Source of the DNA: Duganella sp. BJB480
GTDB lineage: Bacteria > Pseudomonadota > Gammaproteobacteria > Burkholderiales > Burkholderiaceae_D
DNA: 64,000 bases
NCBI GenBank assembly: GCA_003416985.1
Contig: QVIN01000005.1
Span: 124,001 to 188,000, forward strand
Reading direction: 5' to 3'
Within the stretch, counting starts at the first letter, position 1; every line of letters begins with the position of its first letter. Positions 46,127 to 55,902 of this stretch are shown piece after piece. The position numbers were made by a program, and so were the translations under genes. The notes beneath the pieces are model-generated. The model saw nothing but the letters and a program-made list of their open reading frames with translations. It did not search any database and was not told the origin of the DNA.

Positions 46127-47227
46127 CTAGAGATCGATATTGGCCCGGTACCACTCGTGGAAGTGCTGCATGCCGTCTTCCATCGGCGACTGGTAGGGAC
46201 CGGCATCGGTGGTGCCGCGCTTCATCAGCGCCTTGCGGCCGGCGTCCATGCGCTGGCCGATCTCGTCGTCCTCGACGCAGGTTTCCATGTAGGCGGCGCG
46301 CTCGGCCTCGATGAACTCGCGCTCGAACAGCACGATCTCCTCGGGGTAGTAGAACTCCACCACGTTCTTGGTGCGCTGCGGGCCGTCCGGCCACAGGGTC
46401 GAGACGATCAGCACGTGCGGATACCATTCGACCATGATGTTCGGATACAGCGTCAGCCAGATCGCGCCGTACGGTGGCGGTTCGCCGCCACGGAACTTGA
46501 GCACCTGCTCCTGCCAGCGCTTGTAGATCTCGGAGCCGGACTTGCGCAAGCCCTTGTTCACGCCGACGGTCTGCACGCTGTAGTCGCGGCCGAATTCCCA
46601 GCGCAGGTCGTCGCAGCTGACGAAGCCGCCCAGGCCCGGATGGAAGGGCTCGACGTGGTAGTCCTCCAGATAGACTTCAATGAAAGTCTTCCAGTTGTAG
46701 TCGCAGTTGTGGACCTCGACGTGGTCGAACATATAGCCGGAGAAATCCAGGTCCTTGGTCACCGACAGCTCCCTGAGCTTGTCCATGACGTCGTAGCCGT
46801 TCTGCTCGAACAGCAAGCCGTTCCAGCTTTGCAGCCTGGTCTTGGGCAGGTTCAGGCAGGGCGTCTCCGGGAAGTGCGGCGCACCGATCAACTCGCCCTT
46901 GAGGTCGTAGGTCCAGCGGTGCAGCGGACAGACGATGTTGTTGGCGTTGCCGCGGCCATTGAACATCAGCGCCTGGCGGTGGCGGCAGACGTTGGAGAGC
47001 ACCTCCAGCCCGTTGGCGTTGCGCACCAGCATACGCCCTTCGTCTTCAGAGACGAGGGTCGCGAAGTCGCCGACGTTCGGCACCATCAGCTCGTGCCCGA
47101 TGTAGCGCGGGCCGGCCTGGAATAATTGCTGCATTTCGCGCTGCAACAGCGCTTCGTCAAAATAGACGTCAACCGGAAGTTGCGCGTTTGAACGCGCCAG
47201 CTTGGCGTGGGTAGCCAGATCGGACAT
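46127..47227 (-). CDS. Rieske non-haem iron oxygenase, alpha-subunit-like
   Basis: A 366-residue soluble oxygenase. The N-terminal Rieske domain binds its 2Fe-2S cluster through C-R-H (NVCRHRQALM) and C-P-L-H (NIVCPLHRW). The catalytic domain has the mononuclear iron motif E-D-Y-H-V-E-P-F-H (facial triad H, H and a later D), and ends MEDGMQHFHEWYRANIDL. The start at 47227 is set by AGGGGGGT just upstream; longer ATG openings are unlikely. No ferredoxin, reductase or small subunit is adjacent. Related genes often lie beside xseB-ispA-dxs in betaproteobacteria. Substrate unknown. Confidence 0.88.
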   Translation of the reverse strand: MSDLATHAKLARSNAQLPVDVYFDEALLQREMQQLFQAGPRYIGHELMVPNVGDFATLVSEDEGRMLVRNANGLEVLSNVCRHRQALMFNGRGNANNIVCPLHRWTYDLKGELIGAPHFPETPCLNLPKTRLQSWNGLLFEQNGYDVMDKLRELSVTKDLDFSGYMFDHVEVHNCDYNWKTFIEVYLEDYHVEPFHPGLGGFVSCDDLRWEFGRDYSVQTVGVNKGLRKSGSEIYKRWQEQVLKFRGGEPPPYGAIWLTLYPNIMVEWYPHVLIVSTLWPDGPQRTKNVVEFYYPEEIVLFEREFIEAERAAYMETCVEDDEIGQRMDAGRKALMKRGTTDAGPYQSPMEDGMQHFHEWYRANIDL

Positions 47228-47471
47228 CCCAACCCCCCTTAATATGTACATCAAACCAAAGAGAGACAGAATCCGTAAAGACCTGAATTCAAAGTTGTTG
47301 AAAATGGTATTTCGGACAGAACCGGCGATTATACCGTGTTTCGCCCCGGTCAGACGACCGGATGTGCTCGTTTTTCGCGCAAAACATGGTGAAAATTACA
47401 TGATTGTGCGGGATATGGTGACGATTGCGATAAAATCCATAGTTTCCGCCGTCGGCAGTGCCGCTATAGTT

Positions 47472-47487
47472 CCACCGGATAAGGTGG
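47472..47487. promoter_or_regulatory. Divergent promoter region of the Rieske gene and xseB (316 bases, small hairpin)
   Basis: The 47228-47543 gap is AT-richer than its flanks and holds no gene that I support. CCACC (47472-47476) and GGTGG (47483-47487) form a short hairpin. TTGCGATAAAAT near 47424-47435 and TTCTAAAAT near 47492-47500 offer -10-like sequences facing xseB. Exact promoters cannot be assigned. Confidence 0.3.
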
Positions 47488-47543
47488 TTTGTTCTAAAAT
47501 AACGGGCTACACTGCGCTGGCACGTGTTTTTACCTGAGTGACT

Positions 47544-47798
47544 ATGTCTAAGAAATTAACTGCCGACGCGACCACCGCCCCCGCCTCGTTCGAAGAAGCG
47601 ATGGCGGAACTGGCGCAGCTGGTTGCACAAATGGAGGCAGGCCAACTGCCGCTGGAAGCCTCGGTGGCCGCCTACGCGCGCGGCTCGGAGCTGGTGAAAT
47701 TCTGCGCCGTCCAGCTGGAGAAGGTGGAATCCCAGGTCAAGGTGCTGGAAGGCGACATGCTCAAGCCGTTCGCGGAAGCCGGCGAGGCCGAACTATGA
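47544..47798 (+). CDS. xseB: Exodeoxyribonuclease VII small subunit
   Basis: XseB (84 residues) is the small helical subunit that associates with XseA to degrade single-stranded DNA. ASFEEAMAELAQLVAQMEAGQLPLEASVAAYARGSELVKFCAVQLEKVESQVKVLEGD is the full family signature. ATG 47544 is preferred to GTG 47538. The stop overlaps the ispA start by ATGA. The large subunit gene is elsewhere. Confidence 0.95.
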   Translation: MSKKLTADATTAPASFEEAMAELAQLVAQMEAGQLPLEASVAAYARGSELVKFCAVQLEKVESQVKVLEGDMLKPFAEAGEAEL

Positions 47799-48685
47799 AC
47801 GGCGCCTTCGACGACTGGATGAAGACCGTGCAGGCGGCATCGGAAAACGATTTATCCAGTTTCCTGCCAGCCGCCACCGTGGTGCCCACCAAGCTGCACG
47901 CGGCGATGCGCTACGCGCTGCTGGGCGGCGGCAAGCGTGTGCGCCCGCTGCTGGTGTACGCGGCCGGCGCGCTGTTCGGCGCCGACGCGGCCATCCTGAG
48001 CCGCGCCGCCGCCGCAGTGGAAATGATCCACGCCTACTCGCTGGTGCACGACGACATGCCGTGCATGGACGACGACGAACTGCGCCGCGGCAAGCCGACG
48101 GTGCACGTGGCCTACGACGAGGCGACCGCGCTGCTGGTCGGCGACGCGCTGCAATCGCAGGCCTTCCTGGTGCTGGCCGAGGCCGACACCATCCCGGCGC
48201 CGCGCCAGGTGGTGATGTTGCGCCTGCTGGCGCACGCGTCCGGCTCGGCCGGCATGTGCGGCGGCCAGGCGATCGATCTCGACAGCGTGGGCCTGAGCCT
48301 GACTTTGGCCCAGCTGGAGCAGATGCACCAGCTCAAAACCGGCGCGCTGCTGCGCGCCGCCGTGGTGCTGGGCGCGCTGGCCGGCAAGGATCTGGACGCG
48401 GCCGAGCTGCAAGCGCTGGACACCTACGCGCGCGCCATCGGCTTGGCCTTCCAGGTGGTGGACGACGTGCTCGACGCCACGGCCGATTCGGCCACGCTGG
48501 GCAAGACGGCCGGCAAGGACGCCGCCGACAACAAGCCGACCTATGTGTCCATTCTGGGTCTGGAGCCATCGCGCGCGCTGGCGGAAACATTGCGGCTCGA
48601 CGCGCACGCAGCGCTCGCGCCGTTTGGAGAAAAAGCTCTGCGGTTACGCGAACTCGCGGATTTGATCGTGCAGCGGAAGGCATAA
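47795..48685 (+). CDS. ispA: Farnesyl diphosphate synthase (polyprenyl synthetase)
   Basis: Chain-elongating prenyl transferase that makes C15 farnesyl diphosphate. It has 296 residues. The first aspartate-rich motif lies in HDDMPCMDDDELRRGKPTVH, with Lys and Arg of the diphosphate sites in GGGKRVRPLLV. The second is QVVDDVLDATADSATLGKTAGKDAADNKPTY. Short side chains before the first D-D-x-x-D agree with a C15 product. It is coupled to xseB by a 4-base overlap and is followed with no gap by dxs, the usual xseB-ispA-dxs set. Confidence 0.95.
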   Translation: MNGAFDDWMKTVQAASENDLSSFLPAATVVPTKLHAAMRYALLGGGKRVRPLLVYAAGALFGADAAILSRAAAAVEMIHAYSLVHDDMPCMDDDELRRGKPTVHVAYDEATALLVGDALQSQAFLVLAEADTIPAPRQVVMLRLLAHASGSAGMCGGQAIDLDSVGLSLTLAQLEQMHQLKTGALLRAAVVLGALAGKDLDAAELQALDTYARAIGLAFQVVDDVLDATADSATLGKTAGKDAADNKPTYVSILGLEPSRALAETLRLDAHAALAPFGEKALRLRELADLIVQRKA

Positions 48686-50557
48686 ATGAAATTGCTCGAA
48701 AACATAGATTCCCCGGCGGACGTGCGCAAGCTGTCGCGCACCCAACTGACGCCGCTCGCGCATGAACTGCGCAGCTACCTGCTCGATTCGGTCTCGAAGA
48801 CCGGCGGCCATTTGTCGTCCAACCTCGGCACGGTCGAGCTGACCGTGGCGCTGCACTACGTGTTCAACACGCCGCACGACCGCATCGTCTGGGACGTGGG
48901 CCACCAGACCTATTCGCACAAGATCCTCACCGGCCGCCGCGAGCGCATGAACACGCTGCGCCAGCTGGGCGGCATCTCCGGCTTCCCCAAGCGCGATGAA
49001 AGCGAATACGACACCTTCGGCACCGCGCACTCGTCGACCTCGATCTCGGCGGCGCTGGGCATGGCGCAGGCGGCCAAGATCAAGGGCGAGCACCGCCACG
49101 CCATCGCCGTGATCGGCGACGGCTCGATGACCGCCGGCATGGCCTTCGAGGCGCTCAACAACGCCGGCGTGCAGGAAGACGTCAATCTGCTGGTGATCCT
49201 GAACGACAACGACATGTCGATCTCGCCGCCGGTGGGGGCGCTGAACCGCTACCTGGCGCGTTTGATGTCGGGCCAGTTCTACGCCGCCGCCAAGAACGTC
49301 GGCAAGTCCGTGCTGCCCGGCCCCGTGCTGGAGCTGGCCAAGCGGCTGGAGGAGCACGCCAAGGGCATGGTGGTACCGGCCACCATGTTCGAGGAATTCG
49401 GCTTCAACTACATCGGCCCGATCGACGGCCACGATCTGGAATCGCTGATCCCGACGCTGCAGAACATCAAGCACCTCAAGGGACCGCAGTTCCTGCACGT
49501 GGTGACCAAGAAGGGCCAGGGCTACAAGCTGGCCGAGGCCGACCCGGTGCTGTACCACGGTCCGGGCAAGTTCAACCCGGCCGAAGGCTTCAAGCCGGCC
49601 GTCGCGTCGGGCAAGATGAGCTACACCGAGGTGTTCGGCAACTGGCTGTGCGACATGGCCGCCGCCGACAAGCGCCTGGTCGGCATCACGCCCGCCATGC
49701 GCGAAGGCTCGGGCATGGTCGGCTTCGAGCAGAAGTTCCCGGATCGTTACTTCGACGTCGGCATCGCCGAGCAGCACGCCGTGACCTTCGGCGCCGGCCT
49801 GGCCTGCGAAGGCCTGAAGCCGGTGGTGGCGATCTACTCCACCTTCCTGCAGCGCGGCTACGACCAGTTGATCCACGACGTGGCGCTGCAAAACCTGGAC
49901 GTGACGTTCGCGCTGGATCGCGCGGGCCTGGTGGGCGCCGACGGCGCCACCCACGCCGGCAACTACGACATGGCCTACCTGCGCTGCATCCCGAACATGG
50001 TGGTCATGGCCGCCTCGGACGAGAATGAATGCCGCCAGATGCTCACCACCGGCTACCAGTACCAGGGACCTGCGGCGATCCGCTATCCACGCGGCGCAGG
50101 CGCCGGCGTGGCGATCAAGCCGGAGCTGACCACGATCGAAATCGGCAAGGGCGAGATCCGGCGCCGGGGCCAGAAGATCGCCATCCTGGCCTTCGGCTCG
50201 ATGGTGGCGCCGGCGCTGGCCGCCGGCGAAACCCTGGACGCCACGGTCGTCAACATGCGCTTCGTCAAACCGCTCGACGTCGAACTGGTCAAGCGGATGG
50301 CCGCCGAACACGATTACCTGGTGACGGTGGAAGAGGGGTGCATCATGGGTGGCGCGGGCGCCGCCGTGGCCGAGGCGCTGGCCGCCGAAGGTATCGTCAA
50401 GCCGCTGCAAATGCTCGGCCTGCCGGACAAATTCATCGACCACGGTGACCCGGCCAAGCTGCTCGCCAGCGTGGGACTGGACGGCGCCGGCATCACCGCC
50501 TCGATCAAGCAACGCCACGCCGCCGCCGAGCCGCGCCTGGTGGTCAACAACGGTTAA
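48686..50557 (+). CDS. dxs: 1-deoxy-D-xylulose-5-phosphate synthase
   Basis: First enzyme of the MEP isoprenoid pathway; its product also feeds thiamine (via ThiG) and pyridoxal. It has 623 residues. The TPP site is G-D-G-S-M-T-A-G-M and N-D-N-D-M-S; the catalytic region includes [33 protein letters not shown] and [16 protein letters not shown]. The transketolase central domain ([17 protein letters not shown]) and C-terminal domain ([20 protein letters not shown]) are intact. GGAAGG precedes the ATG, which abuts the ispA stop. A strong terminator follows. Confidence 0.98.
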   Translation: MKLLENIDSPADVRKLSRTQLTPLAHELRSYLLDSVSKTGGHLSSNLGTVELTVALHYVFNTPHDRIVWDVGHQTYSHKILTGRRERMNTLRQLGGISGFPKRDESEYDTFGTAHSSTSISAALGMAQAAKIKGEHRHAIAVIGDGSMTAGMAFEALNNAGVQEDVNLLVILNDNDMSISPPVGALNRYLARLMSGQFYAAAKNVGKSVLPGPVLELAKRLEEHAKGMVVPATMFEEFGFNYIGPIDGHDLESLIPTLQNIKHLKGPQFLHVVTKKGQGYKLAEADPVLYHGPGKFNPAEGFKPAVASGKMSYTEVFGNWLCDMAAADKRLVGITPAMREGSGMVGFEQKFPDRYFDVGIAEQHAVTFGAGLACEGLKPVVAIYSTFLQRGYDQLIHDVALQNLDVTFALDRAGLVGADGATHAGNYDMAYLRCIPNMVVMAASDENECRQMLTTGYQYQGPAAIRYPRGAGAGVAIKPELTTIEIGKGEIRRRGQKIAILAFGSMVAPALAAGETLDATVVNMRFVKPLDVELVKRMAAEHDYLVTVEEGCIMGGAGAAVAEALAAEGIVKPLQMLGLPDKFIDHGDPAKLLASVGLDGAGITASIKQRHAAAEPRLVVNNG

Positions 50558-50577
50558 ACACCGTTGCTGTTATGCTC

Positions 50578-50602
50578 AAAGCCGCCTTCGGGCGGCTTTT
50601 TT
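50578..50602 (+). terminator. Terminator of the xseB-ispA-dxs operon
   Basis: GCCGCC (50581-50586), TTCG loop, GGCGGC (50591-50596) and TTTTTT, with three extra A-T pairs at the base. It starts 21 bases after the dxs stop. Confidence 0.93.
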
Positions 50603-50663
50603 CTTGCCTATCGTGACGGCGCATCCTATCTTGGTATAAACAGTTTATTTGGTTTATATCGCC

Positions 50664-51413
50664 ATGCATGCTGCCTGCTATTTTTCTGGGTTGTTGTTCG
50701 CCTGTGGTATGGCGGGCGCGCAGGTGCCGGAATCGGGCCGGGCGCAGGAAATGCGCTACAGCGCCGAGGAAGTGGCCAGCACGGTCGAGGATCGCTATAT
50801 CGACCGCGTGGTCGGCCTGGCGGCTGACGGGCGGCTCGATGACGACCGCGTGCTGCTGGCGCGGCTGCAATCCATCGGCGCGGGCCTGGTCCGCGCCGCC
50901 GTGGCGCTGAAGCCGGAAGTGGCCGGATGGGAGTGGGAGTTCCATACCACCAGCGATGCCGAAGTCGACGCCATCTGCATGGCCGGCGGCAAAATCCTGG
51001 TGGGCAGCGCCTTCGTGCGCCAGCTGGCGTTGAGCGATGGTGAACTGGCCACCTTGCTGGGCCACGAAATCGCCCACGCGGTGGCCGAGCATCACCGCGA
51101 AACCTTGTCGGAGGCGCTATTCCTGAACCGCTATCCGGTGGTGCCGCTGGAGGTGGTGATGGAGCGCCTGGAGAGCGACCTGTCGGTGCAGATCCGGCTA
51201 TCCAAGCTATCGAGCATGCAGGAGTCCGAGGCGGACCAATTGGGCATGGTGCTGGCGCACCGCGCGGGCTGGCCGGCCGCCGACATGGTCGGCTTTTACC
51301 GCAAGCTGTCCGACGGCGACCAGATGGCGCTGGTGTCCAGCGCCTATCCGGCCAGCGCCTCGCGCCTCAGCATGGCCAAGGGCATGGCGCTGCTGTTCCA
51401 GTCGGACCGCTGA
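50664..51413 (+). CDS. M48 family metallopeptidase, exported
   Basis: A 249-residue protein. A short signal peptide (MHAACYFSGLLFACGMAGAQ) precedes an M48 domain: AEVDAICMAGGKILVGSAFVRQL, zinc motif HEIAH in LLGHEIAHAVAEHHRE (about 137-141), and the distal E of MQESEADQLGMVLAHRAGW (E-x-x-AD). ATG 50664 is preferred over TTG 50649. It resembles periplasmic proteases of the YcaL/LoiP group, but lacks their C-terminal repeats, so only the domain is assigned. It converges with the cobalamin adenosyltransferase gene. Confidence 0.9.
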   Translation: MHAACYFSGLLFACGMAGAQVPESGRAQEMRYSAEEVASTVEDRYIDRVVGLAADGRLDDDRVLLARLQSIGAGLVRAAVALKPEVAGWEWEFHTTSDAEVDAICMAGGKILVGSAFVRQLALSDGELATLLGHEIAHAVAEHHRETLSEALFLNRYPVVPLEVVMERLESDLSVQIRLSKLSSMQESEADQLGMVLAHRAGWPAADMVGFYRKLSDGDQMALVSSAYPASASRLSMAKGMALLFQSDR

Positions 51414-51416
51414 TCC

Positions 51417-51971
51417 TTAGCCGCGCTTGCGCTCGTGCTGCCACAGCACGTCGCTGCCGCCGGCGTAGCGGTTCAACACCCGCGACAGCACAAACATCAA
51501 GTCCGACAAGCGGTTCACATACTGGCGCGGATGCTCGTGGATGGTCTCGGCCTTGCCCAGCGTGACGATGGCGCGTTCGGCGCGGCGGCACACGGTGCGG
51601 CACACGTGCGCCTGCGAGGCCGCGCGCGAGCCGGCCGGCAGGATGAACTCCGTCAGCGCCGGCAGGGTGGCGTTGTACTTGGCCAGCAGCGCGTCGAGCC
51701 GCTCGACGTGCGCCTCGGTGATCATCTGGTAGCCGGGGATGCACAACTCGCCGCCCAGGTCGAACAGGTCGTGCTGGATGGTGACCAGCTCTTCGCGCAG
51801 CTCGGCCGGCATGTCTTCGCACAGCAGCAGGCCGATGTGCGAGTTCAGCTCGTCGACTTCGCCGATCGAGTGGATGCGCACGCTGTCCTTGTCGGTGCGG
51901 CTGCCGTCGCCGAGGCCGGTGGTGCCGCCGTCGCCGGTGCGGGTGGCGATTTTGGAGAGTCGATTGCCCAT
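51417..51971 (-). CDS. Cob(I)yrinic acid a,c-diamide adenosyltransferase, PduO type
   Basis: Transfers the adenosyl group from ATP to cob(I)alamin. It has 184 residues: MGNRLSKIATRTGDGGTTGLGDGSRTDKDSVRIHSIGEVDELNSHIGLL carries the P-loop-like TRTGDGGTTGL and the ATP-contacting V-D-E-L-N-S, followed by FILPAGSRAASQAHVCRTVCRRAERAIV (R-x-x-x-R-R-A-E-R) and the end YVNRLSDLMFVLSRVLN. All diagnostic motifs are intact. It is a stand-alone gene, divergent from glcD across 124 bases, so it probably serves B12-dependent enzymes elsewhere. Confidence 0.94.
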   Translation of the reverse strand: MGNRLSKIATRTGDGGTTGLGDGSRTDKDSVRIHSIGEVDELNSHIGLLLCEDMPAELREELVTIQHDLFDLGGELCIPGYQMITEAHVERLDALLAKYNATLPALTEFILPAGSRAASQAHVCRTVCRRAERAIVTLGKAETIHEHPRQYVNRLSDLMFVLSRVLNRYAGGSDVLWQHERKRG

Positions 51972-52095
51972 ATGGATTCCTAAAAGTGGATGAGTCGCGC
52001 CCGGAAGAATACAACAGTTTAATCGGGTATTTCGCCTTGCGGGACGTTTGTGCTTACAATCGATGCATAACCATGTGCTTCCAGGTGCCCGCTCC

Positions 52096-53586
52096 ATGAA
52101 CATTGCCACATCCGCTCCGGCCGATATCGCCGCCCGCCGCGCGCAGGTCGCCGCAGCCTTGCAGCAGGCGTTGCCGGCCCGCGCCATCCTGTCCGAGCCG
52201 GAGGACACCCGGCCCTACGAATGCGACGGCCTTGCCGCCTACCGCCAGCTGCCGATGATTGTCGTGCTGCCCGACAGCGAGGAGCAGGTCATCGCAGTGC
52301 TGCGGGTGTGCCGCGAGATGAACGTGCCCATCGTGCCGCGCGGCGCTGGCACGGGCCTGTCCGGTGGCGCCATGCCGATCGCGGACGGCGTGGTGCTGTC
52401 GACCGCGCGCCTGAACCGCATCGTGCGCATGGACGCCTACTCGCGGACCGCCGTGGTGCAGCCGGGCGTGCGCAACCTGGCGATCTCGGAGGCGGCGGCG
52501 CAGCATGGCCTGTACTACGCGCCCGACCCGTCCTCGCAGATCGCCTGCACCATCGGCGGCAACGTGGCCGAGAATTCCGGCGGCGTGCACTGCCTCAAAT
52601 ACGGCCTGACGGTCCACAACGTGCTGCGCGTGCGCATGGTGACCTTGGACGGCGACGTGGTGGAGTTGGGCGGCGAGTCGCTCGACGCGCCGGGGCTGGA
52701 CCTGCTGTCGGTGTTCATCGGCTCCGAGGGCATGCTGGGCATCGTCACCGAGGTGACGGTCAAGCTGGTGCCCAAGCCGGCCACCGCGCGCGTGATCATG
52801 GCCTCGTTCAACGAAGTGACGGCGGGCTGCCACGCGGTGGCGGCGCTGATCGCGGCCGGCATCATCCCGGCCGGGCTGGAGATGATGGACCAGACCTCGT
52901 CGCGCATGGTCGAACCGTTCGTCAAGGCGGGCTACGACACCGAGGCCGCCGCCATCCTGCTGTGCGAGGCTGATGGCACCGTCGAGGAAGTGGAGGAGGA
53001 AATCGCCCGCATGTCGGCGGTGCTGAACACGGCCGGCGCCAGCGCCATCGCGGTGTCGCAGTCGGAGGCGGAGCGGCTCAAGTTCTGGTCCGGCCGCAAG
53101 AACGCCTTCCCGGCGGCGGGCCGCATCTCGCCCGACTACTACTGCATGGACGGCACCATCCCGCGCAAGCGCCTGGGCCAGGTGCTGGAGGGGATCGCGC
53201 AGATGGAGACCAAGTACGGCCTGCGCTGCGCCAACGTGTTCCACGCCGGCGACGGCAACCTGCATCCGCTGATCCTGTTCAACGCCAACATCCCCGACGA
53301 ATTCGAGCGCGCCGAGGCCTTCGGCGCCGAGATCCTGGCGCTGTGCGTGGAAGTGGGCGGCACCATCACCGGCGAGCATGGCGTCGGTATCGAGAAGATC
53401 AATTCGATGTGCGCGCAGTTCGCGCCGGCGGAGTTGGATGCGTTCTTCTCGGTCAAGCGCGCCTTCGATCCGGCCGGCCTGCTCAATCCCGACAAGGCCA
53501 TTCCCACGCTGAACCGCTGCGCCGAATTCGGCAAGATGCGCGTCAGCGGAGGCATGCTGCCGTTCTCCCATCTGCCGCGTTTTTGA
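52096..53586 (+). CDS. glcD: Glycolate oxidase FAD-binding subunit GlcD
   Basis: Flavoprotein subunit that oxidises glycolate to glyoxylate. It has 496 residues from ATG 52096 (MNIATSAPADIAARRAQVAAAL). The PCMH FAD-binding domain has IVPRGAGTGLSGGAMPIADGVVLSTARLNRIV and CTIGGNVAENSGGVHCLKYGLTVHNVL, and the C-terminal domain has VFHAGDGNLHPLILFN and GGTITGEHGVGIEKI. The order glcD-glcE-glcF is complete and closely packed; GlcC (regulator), GlcG and a permease are absent here. D-lactate dehydrogenases are related, but three subunits favour glycolate. Confidence 0.95.
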   Translation: MNIATSAPADIAARRAQVAAALQQALPARAILSEPEDTRPYECDGLAAYRQLPMIVVLPDSEEQVIAVLRVCREMNVPIVPRGAGTGLSGGAMPIADGVVLSTARLNRIVRMDAYSRTAVVQPGVRNLAISEAAAQHGLYYAPDPSSQIACTIGGNVAENSGGVHCLKYGLTVHNVLRVRMVTLDGDVVELGGESLDAPGLDLLSVFIGSEGMLGIVTEVTVKLVPKPATARVIMASFNEVTAGCHAVAALIAAGIIPAGLEMMDQTSSRMVEPFVKAGYDTEAAAILLCEADGTVEEVEEEIARMSAVLNTAGASAIAVSQSEAERLKFWSGRKNAFPAAGRISPDYYCMDGTIPRKRLGQVLEGIAQMETKYGLRCANVFHAGDGNLHPLILFNANIPDEFERAEAFGAEILALCVEVGGTITGEHGVGIEKINSMCAQFAPAELDAFFSVKRAFDPAGLLNPDKAIPTLNRCAEFGKMRVSGGMLPFSHLPRF

Positions 53587-53596
53587 ACGGAGCGAC

Positions 53597-54670
53597 ATGA
53601 CGACCGAATCGTATTCCCACATCGCCGAGCAGTTCAGCGAACGCATACGCGTCGCCACGGACGCCGGCACGTCGCTGCGCCTGCGCGGCGGCGGCACCAA
53701 GGACTGGTACGGCCAATCGCTGGACGGCGAGGTGTTCGACACGCGCGCCTACGCCGGCGTTGTCTCCTACGAGCCGACCGAATTGGTGATCACCGCCCGC
53801 TGCGGCACGCCGCTGGCGGAGATCGAAGCGCTATTGGCCCAGCACCATCAGATGCTGGCGTTCGAGCCGCCGCGCCACGGCGCCGCGTCGACCATCGGCG
53901 GCGTGGTGGTCAGCGCCTTGTCCGGTCCGCGCAGGGCCAGCGCCGGCGCGGTGCGCGACTTCGTGCTCGGCGCGGTGCTGATGGACGGCCATGGCGAGGC
54001 GCTGCGCTTCGGCGGCCAGGTGATGAAGAACGTGGCGGGCTACGATGTCTCGCGCCTGCTGGCCGGTTCGCTCGGCACGCTGGGGCTGATACTGGAGGTG
54101 TCGCTCAAGGTGCTGCCGATGCCGCTGCGCGAGGCCAGCCTGCGCTTCGAGATGAGCGAGATCGAGGCGCTGCGCCATCTGAACGAATGGGCCGGCCAGC
54201 CGCTGCCGATATCGGCCAGCTGCTGGCACCAGGGCGTGCTGACGCTGCGCCTGTCCGGCGCCGAGGCGGCGGTGGAAGCGGCGCAGCGCAAGCTGGGCGG
54301 CGCACCGCTGGAGGACGACGCGGCGTTCTGGACCTCATTGCGCGACCAGACGCACAGCCATTTCGACGGTGGCGCCTTGTGGCGGCTGTCGGTGCCGCCG
54401 GCGGCCAGCGCCATCATCCTGCGCGGCGAGCAGCTGATCGAGTGGGGCGGGGCGCAGCGCTGGCTCAAGGTGGAGTCCACCGACGCGGAGCAAGCGGCCG
54501 GCATACGCCGCGCCGTGGCGGCGGCCGGCGGCCACGCCACGCTGTTCCGCGGCGGCGACAAGAGCGTCGGCGTGTTCCATCCATTGGCGCCGGCCGTGGC
54601 GAAGATCCACTTGCGGCTCAAGCACTCTTTCGATCCGGCGGGGATCTTCAATCCCGGCCGCATGTACTAG
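53597..54670 (+). CDS. glcE: Glycolate oxidase FAD-binding subunit GlcE
   Basis: A 357-residue second FAD-binding subunit. The PCMH domain has LRLRGGGTKDWYG, VVSYEPTELVITARCGTPLAEIEALLAQHHQMLAFEPPRHG, STIGGVVVSALSGPRRASAGAVRDFVLGA and GGQVMKNVAGYDVSRLLAGSLGTLGLI, all typical of GlcE. The C-terminal IHLRLKHSFDPAGIFNPGRMY is conserved. The start lies 10 bases after glcD. It acts with GlcD and GlcF on the inner membrane face. Confidence 0.95.
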   Translation: MTTESYSHIAEQFSERIRVATDAGTSLRLRGGGTKDWYGQSLDGEVFDTRAYAGVVSYEPTELVITARCGTPLAEIEALLAQHHQMLAFEPPRHGAASTIGGVVVSALSGPRRASAGAVRDFVLGAVLMDGHGEALRFGGQVMKNVAGYDVSRLLAGSLGTLGLILEVSLKVLPMPLREASLRFEMSEIEALRHLNEWAGQPLPISASCWHQGVLTLRLSGAEAAVEAAQRKLGGAPLEDDAAFWTSLRDQTHSHFDGGALWRLSVPPAASAIILRGEQLIEWGGAQRWLKVESTDAEQAAGIRRAVAAAGGHATLFRGGDKSVGVFHPLAPAVAKIHLRLKHSFDPAGIFNPGRMY

Positions 54671-54678
54671 CGAACCTC

Positions 54679-55902
54679 ATGCAAACCAATCTCGCCGATT
54701 TCATCAAGCACACCCGCGAAGGCGAAGAGGCCGACGCCATCCTGCGCGCCTGCGTCCACTGCGGCTTCTGCACCGCCACCTGTCCCACCTACCAGCTGCT
54801 GGGCGACGAGCTGGATGGCCCGCGCGGCCGCATCTACCTGATCAAGCAGGTGCTGGAAGGCGCGCCGGTGACGGCCAAGACCCAGACCCACCTGGACCGC
54901 TGCCTGACCTGCCGCAACTGCGAGACCACCTGTCCGTCCGGCGTCAAATACGGCCGCCTGATCGACATCGGCCGCAAGGTGGTGGAGGAGCGCGTGCAGC
55001 GCCCGTTCGCCGAGCGCATGAAGCGGCTGGTATTGAAGGAAGGCTTGCCGCGCAAGGCGCTGTTCAAGGCGGCGCTGCGCGCGGGGCAGGTGTTCCGGCC
55101 GCTGCTCTCGCCGGCGATGCAGGACAAGATCCCGGCGATGCAAGGCGCCGGCGTGTGGCCGTCGCGCCAGCACGCGCGCAAGATGCTGGTGCTGGAAGGC
55201 TGCACGCAGCCGGCGATGGCGCCCAACATCAACGCCGCCACCGCGCGCGTGCTCGACGCGCTGGGCGTGCAGCTGGTCGTCGCGCCCAAGGCCGGCTGCT
55301 GCGGCGCGCTGCGCCACCACCTCAACGACCAGGAGGCGGCGCTGGACGACATGCGCCGCAACGTCGACGCCTGGTGGCCGTACGTGCAGGACGGCGCGGT
55401 GGAGGCCATCGTGATGACGGCATCCGGCTGCGGCGTCACGGTCAAGGAATACGGCCACCTGCTGGCGCACGACAGCGCCTACGCCGGCAGGGCGCAGCGC
55501 ATCTCCGAGCTGACGCGCGACCTGAGCGAGGTGATGCCGCAATTCGAGGAGGAGCTGGCGCGCCGCGTGAGCATCAGGGAGCGCGTGGCCTATCATCCGC
55601 CCTGCACGCTGCAGCACGGCCAGCAGATACGCGGCAAGGTGGAGGGCGTGCTGCGCGCGGTCGGCGTGGACGTGGTGCTGTGCGCGGACAGCCATCTGTG
55701 CTGCGGTTCGGCGGGCACGTACTCGCTGCTGCAGCCGGAATTGTCGCTGCAGCTGCGCGACCGCAAGCTGGCCAACCTGGCCGACACCGGCGCCACCGCC
55801 ATCGTCTCGGCCAACGTGGGCTGCACCGCGCACCTGCAATCGGGCACGGACACGCCGGTCAGCCACTGGATCGAACTGCTCGACTCAGCCCTGAATAAAT
55901 AG
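54679..55902 (+). CDS. glcF: Glycolate oxidase iron-sulfur subunit GlcF
   Basis: A 407-residue iron-sulfur protein that passes electrons from glycolate to the quinone pool. Two 4Fe-4S motifs of CX2CX2CX3CP type are CVHCGFCTATCP and CLTCRNCETTCP (about 23-95). Two CCG domains follow: GCCGALRHHL and CCGSAGTYSLLQPELS, with the associated Cys of VLEGCTQP and the HPPCTLQHG motif. It starts 8 bases after glcE. Its last 18 bases overlap the convergent GGDEF-EAL gene. Confidence 0.95.
   Translation: MQTNLADFIKHTREGEEADAILRACVHCGFCTATCPTYQLLGDELDGPRGRIYLIKQVLEGAPVTAKTQTHLDRCLTCRNCETTCPSGVKYGRLIDIGRKVVEERVQRPFAERMKRLVLKEGLPRKALFKAALRAGQVFRPLLSPAMQDKIPAMQGAGVWPSRQHARKMLVLEGCTQPAMAPNINAATARVLDALGVQLVVAPKAGCCGALRHHLNDQEAALDDMRRNVDAWWPYVQDGAVEAIVMTASGCGVTVKEYGHLLAHDSAYAGRAQRISELTRDLSEVMPQFEEELARRVSIRERVAYHPPCTLQHGQQIRGKVEGVLRAVGVDVVLCADSHLCCGSAGTYSLLQPELSLQLRDRKLANLADTGATAIVSANVGCTAHLQSGTDTPVSHWIELLDSALNK

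Noticed and set aside
47202..47537. 111-codon open frame upstream of xseB
   Set aside because: Overlaps the Rieske gene start, has no ribosome-binding site or recognisable domain, and covers the AT-richer divergent promoter region.
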